33,590 bases of DNA, from contig JAQWQJ010000114.1 of NCBI GenBank assembly GCA_029244725.1, positions 1 through 33,590 on the forward strand. The letters are read 5' to 3'. Under the pieces are notes generated by a model that saw only the letters and a program-made list of their open reading frames with translations, was not told the DNA's origin and did not search any database. A program made the position numbers and the translations under genes. Of the stretch, positions 31,376 through 33,590 are shown one piece after another (within the stretch, counting starts at the first letter, position 1; every line of letters starts with the position of its first letter). Source of the stretch: Paracoccaceae bacterium. Lineage in GTDB: Bacteria; Pseudomonadota; Alphaproteobacteria; Rhodobacterales; Rhodobacteraceae.

Positions 31376-31999
31376 CTATTGCAAATCGACGAATATTTGC
31401 GACGCAACCCCTGCTTGGTAGAGCGCTGTTTTAATCTCGTCGATGGCGCCAACATCCGGTGAGCTGACAATCACCACATCGTTCACAACCAATGAGAACA
31501 TAGGGCTGTTTTCCATGGCTTCAGGCTCAAGGTTTGCTAGATAGTCGTCTGCAGCACGGCGAGACATCGGACCCCAACTGCCGTCATACGCCACGCCGAT
31601 GGTGTATTGAACATCCATGATCAATTCACGGCTGACACCACGACCATCATTTAGGTCAAGCAGGATACTTTCGAGTTCTGCGGCATTTGTCACGCGCTCA
31701 GGGATGAACACGTTCGAACATGTCTCAACTTCGCGATATCGAGTTACTGTCTTGCTTCCGCCTTCGTTCGCCAATGCGCCGCCGATAATCGCGCCTACTA
31801 CCGCGCCTGCGTTGTCGTCAGTCGCCGCGCCACCTAGTAGACCGCCAATGATTGCACCGCCAAGAACCTCTTCCGGAGAGCCGCCTTTGACCGCTTCTTG
31901 ATATGGAACGGTTTCAGTGTGGCATCTAACTTCATACGTCCCTGAGAACGCTTGTGTTGCGATCAGAACCGTTGCCGCTGCTGTGATGAGTAGCTTCAT
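31376..31999 (-). CDS. Secreted glycine-zipper protein with PG-binding-like tail
   Basis: A 207-residue protein. Signal peptide residues 1-19 (MKLLITAAATVLIATQAFSG), a glycine zipper at 47-80 (GGAIIGGLLGGAATDDNAGAVVGAIIGGAL), then a C-terminal part where TIGVAYDGSWGPMSRRAADD resembles a peptidoglycan-binding-1 repeat (IGVAYDGxxGPxTRRA). Glycine-zipper proteins lie at or in the outer membrane. AAGGAG ribosome site 6 nt before the ATG. A plausible cell-envelope role; no clear enzyme. Confidence 0.75.
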   Translation of the reverse strand: MKLLITAAATVLIATQAFSGTYEVRCHTETVPYQEAVKGGSPEEVLGGAIIGGLLGGAATDDNAGAVVGAIIGGALANEGGSKTVTRYREVETCSNVFIPERVTNAAELESILLDLNDGRGVSRELIMDVQYTIGVAYDGSWGPMSRRAADDYLANLEPEAMENSPMFSLVVNDVVIVSSPDVGAIDEIKTALYQAGVASQIFVDLQ

Positions 32000-32174
32000 T
32001 ATGTTGCTCCTTCTGTCCGCCTCTGCGGGGTATAGCCAATATATTATCCGATTATCGCCAGCGCGTCATTGTTCGGTGTCAAACGGTGATATCCGAACCA
32101 TCGGGCTGGCTTGATCTTGAGGATGTTTAGGGCCTCAGTCGAGGGTTATTCAATATCAGCCGGTATTTGGGCGA

Positions 32175-32537
32175 TTATCGGCGGTGCAATAGTGCGAATA
32201 TAGTGGCCGCAGTGAAGGTGCCTACAGCTATCCAACCAAAATACCAAAGCTGCCCCGCGAACCGGTCGTCAGCATATGAGGCGACGAACACGGCCTTGCC
32301 ATAGGTTGCCCCTGCCATTGACCCCAAAAGCAGCGCAATTGACGTTATTGCCGTCACTTTGCGGTTCAGACCAGCGAAAAACATACCGAACGCCGCGGCT
32401 AATCCGATAGGCGCCCCGATGGCGATTGTCTGCACTTCCCAGTACGGATGCGCGCCAAGAATTCGGCTAAGACCAAACCACGCTAGGGCGATGGGTACGA
32501 ATAAGGCGATAATGGCGGGAAGGGCAGATTTAATCAT
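32175..32537 (-). CDS. Hypothetical inner-membrane protein
   Basis: A 120-residue protein with four hydrophobic segments (for example PAIIALFVPIALAWFGLS; AIGAPIGLAAAFGMFFAGL; ITSIALLLGSMAGATYG; WIAVGTFTAATIFALL) and an HRR end. Unrecognised. The start at ATG 32535-32537 is uncertain; a TTG at 32571-32573, with AGG upstream, would add 12 residues. Transcribed away from the RAYT gene, with 54 nt between them. Confidence 0.6.
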   Translation of the reverse strand: MIKSALPAIIALFVPIALAWFGLSRILGAHPYWEVQTIAIGAPIGLAAAFGMFFAGLNRKVTAITSIALLLGSMAGATYGKAVFVASYADDRFAGQLWYFGWIAVGTFTAATIFALLHRR

Positions 32538-32889
32538 ACAGGGCTTGTCGCTCAAATCGCGATCACGAGCCAATCAACCTGTCGTGTGTTGGGCGGTTTG
32601 TTAACCGTTGCAGGTCACGTTACGTGAATGTCGAATTATAAACGGCCCCATGTTGGAGGAGCGTCGGTGTTCTTCACGTTCAACCTCGCGCAGCGGGGTG
32701 GCTCGCTTTTGGTCGATCACATCGATCTTTTGCGAGACGCCGTCGCCGTAACCCGCAAACGCCGTCCGTTTGGGATTGAGGCTTGGGCGGTGTTGCCGGA
32801 CCATATGCATGCGGTTTGGACGTTGCCTGAGGGGGATGCGAATTATTCTACGCGCATTGCAGCGATGAAGGCGCATTTCGTCATGGGTC

Positions 32890-32919
32890 TCCATTGGCGG
32901 GCTTAAGCCCGCCAATGGA
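32890..32919. repeat. 30-bp perfect palindrome inside the RAYT gene
   Basis: A perfect palindrome with no spacer, centred at 32904/32905; its left half is TCCATTGGCGGGCTT and the right half is the exact complement. It carries the TAA stop that ends the first RAYT frame. In RNA it would be a very stable hairpin, in DNA a cruciform-prone site. Confidence 0.9.
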
Positions 32920-32950
32920 TTTACCGGTTGTTCAAACGGGTCGCTATGCG

Positions 32951-32970
32951 GGGCTGAAGCCCAGCCTACG
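32951..32970. repeat. REP-like copy inside the RAYT gene
   Basis: GGGCT (32951-32955) and AGCCC (32958-32962) form a stem followed by AGCCTACG; on the minus strand it reads CGTAGG then a hairpin. The layout matches the REP near lon and the REPIN ends. It lies in the variable region of the transposase, 31 nt after the 30-bp palindrome. Confidence 0.55.
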
Positions 32971-33189
32971 AGGGAACAAACGCGAGGTCGGGGTTTGGCA
33001 ACGCCGCTTTTACGAGCACCACATCCGCGACCAACGCGATTTCGACAATCACATCCGGTATTGTTGGATCAATCCGGTGGAGCAAGGGTTGTGTAAGACC
33101 CCAACCGATTGGCCGTATTCGTCGATCCACCGCGATGTCCGATTAGGACGTGTGGATGCGGGGATGGTGACGGCGGGTGTGTTCGGAAA

Positions 33190-33255
33190 GTAGGGTGGGT
33201 ATATAACCCTCCGGATGTGTGAGGTTGAGAGGGGTGGTTTGCAAACCTATCCTAC
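33190..33255. repeat. REPIN (inverted REP pair) behind the RAYT gene
   Basis: GTAGGGTGGGT (33190-33200) and ACCTATCCTAC (33245-33255) are inverted copies (9 of 11 bases match) 44 nt apart; each is followed inward by a small stem (ATATAACCC; GGTTTGCAAACC). The first copy contains the RAYT TAG stop codon at 33191-33193. Two inverted REPs next to the transposase is the standard REPIN arrangement. Confidence 0.7.
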
Positions 33256-33453
33256 GTTCTGTCCAAATAGGTAATTTCTGCCGTCGTCTTTGAAAACTTT
33301 AAGGCCAATGCAAGCGCAATGAGTTTCGGCCAAAGAGTGAGGAAAAGTAAGAATGTTTTCAGGTCACTATAACTGTGAGTTTGTGGGTTGCTCAAGCTTA
33401 GAGCGTTCCACCATTCGTCCCTAGTTTGATAGATCGGATCGAACAAAACAATT
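33252..33453 (-). pseudogene. 3' fragment of an unknown gene cut by IS1595
   Basis: An open frame of about 67 codons reading towards the left and running unbroken into the IS end at 33454. It ends in a hydrophobic segment (TFLLFLTLWPKLIALALALKF split here) and TAEITYLDRT. There is no good start codon of its own (only TTG), so it looks like the 3' end of a gene whose beginning is on the far side of the IS. Unrecognised; a chance frame is possible. The REPIN end touches its stop. Confidence 0.4.
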
Positions 33454-33590
33454 GGGGCTGACCCAGATAACGCGAAAAAGGTGTTATCATGGGAAGCATG
33501 CGGAAGAGTCGCTTAAGTAAGTATAAACAGGGTCGCCTGGTCGAGCATTTTGTTGCCGGAACCACGGCTCGAACTGCGGCCAGTTTATGT
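33454..33590 (+). mobile_element. IS1595-family insertion sequence, left end (partial)
   Basis: Begins with the terminal repeat GGGGCTGACCCAGATAAC (33454-33471), the exact reverse complement of the repeat at 121-138. The transposase start follows 18 nt later and runs off the right edge. The 8 bases outside this end (33446-33453) do not match those outside the left copy (139-146), so the two ends are not from one insertion. Same orientation as the left copy. Confidence 0.85.
33489..33590 (+). CDS. IS1595-family transposase, N-terminal fragment
   Basis: The first 34 codons of the transposase are in the window (MGSMRKSRLSKYKQGRLVEH, then FVAGTTARTAASLC). MRKSRLS followed by a helix-turn-helix with ARTAA is the standard N-terminus of IS1595/IS1016-type transposases. 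A second ATG at 33498 is a possible start, beginning at the family's usual MRKSRLS. The zinc-finger and catalytic regions are off the edge. Confidence 0.8.
   Translation, partial: MGSMRKSRLSKYKQGRLVEHFVAGTTARTAASLC

Larger units (their letters stand above)
32628..33193 (+). pseudogene. RAYT (REP-associated tyrosine transposase), split by internal palindrome
   Basis: A Y1-type transposase, IS200-like, related to TnpA_REP. The first frame (32628-32906) starts MSNYKRPHVGGASVFFTFNL and holds the HUH motif His59-Met-His61 in LPDHMHAVWTLPEGD. The second frame, starting near 32894, continues with VGVWQRRFYEHHIRD, then the catalytic Tyr in HIRYCWINPVEQGL and DWPYSSIHRD. Together they give about 188 residues, the family's normal size. 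A TAA stop (32904-32906) in the palindrome and a -1 shift separate the two frames. Both frames are open from 32831 to 32903, so a strong hairpin-induced frameshift is conceivable, though no clear slippery heptamer is seen. Followed at once by a REPIN. Confidence 0.82.

Noticed and set aside
32601-32915. Minus-strand frame across the RAYT gene
   Set aside because: Shadow of the transposase; the plus strand carries the HUH motif and conserved blocks.
1-33590. A 33-kb circular plasmid closed by one IS1595 copy, or a classic composite transposon
   Set aside because: The 8 bases outside the two IS ends do not match, as they would for one insertion in a circle; the content is core chromosomal genes.
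1-33590. CRISPR array, prophage, toxin-antitoxin or defence island
   Set aside because: No regularly spaced direct repeats, phage structural genes or recognised defence domains were found on either strand.

Overview
The window looks like marine alphaproteobacterial DNA of the Roseobacter group (Rhodobacteraceae). Evidence is the sulfur-assimilation order DUF2849-cysI-cysH-DUF934-fpr, divergent gcdH/LysR, the TadE/TadG-type pair, the sufT-sufA pair, a HU protein close to a tRNA-Asp pair, and a RAYT transposase with GTAGG-footed REP palindromes. This placement is inferred from gene content and protein resemblance only.

Layout. Both ends lie inside IS1595-family elements in the same orientation: the 3' end of one at 1-138 and the 5' end of another at 33454-33590. 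Each abuts a truncated gene, a family-2-type glycosyltransferase on the left and a short unknown fragment on the right. From 0.7 to 4.8 kb come an MDR-type oxidoreductase, an unknown membrane-anchored protein, and gcdH divergent from a LysR regulator. From 4.9 to 6.8 kb is a translationally coupled XdhC/molybdopterin-binding pair. From 6.9 to 9.3 kb are a TadG-like/TadE-like pair and infC, whose most likely start codon is the rare AUA. From 9.5 to 15.4 kb, all on the minus strand, are the assimilatory sulfate/sulfite reduction genes, then fpr, a cytochrome P450 and an SDR-like protein. An Lrp/AsnC regulator is divergent from this block.

From 16 to 18.9 kb are sufT-sufA, tpiA and a second P450, all on the minus strand. 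From 19 to 26 kb on the plus strand are a formylglycine-type sulfatase, tgt, a DadA-like FAD oxidoreductase, and lon behind a good match to a heat-shock (sigma-32) promoter. From 26.4 to 28 kb are a histidine phosphatase, two identical tRNA-Asp(GTC) genes, a small membrane protein and a HU-like protein with an N-terminal extension. From 28 to 32.5 kb are mostly minus-strand genes: a TIGR03032 protein, DUF302, rpiB, a glycine-zipper lipoprotein-like secreted protein and several small membrane proteins. From 32.6 to 33.3 kb is a RAYT (REP-associated tyrosine transposase) gene split by a 30-bp perfect palindrome and followed by an inverted REP pair (REPIN).

Most genes are ordinary core metabolism. 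The most unusual material is the RAYT/REP/REPIN set, whose REP copies also sit directly behind lon and behind the phosphatase gene. Also notable are the AUA start of infC, a P450 start codon buried in a perfect hairpin, and several unexplained operator-like repeats. I did not find a convincing defence system, prophage, CRISPR array or biosynthetic cluster.
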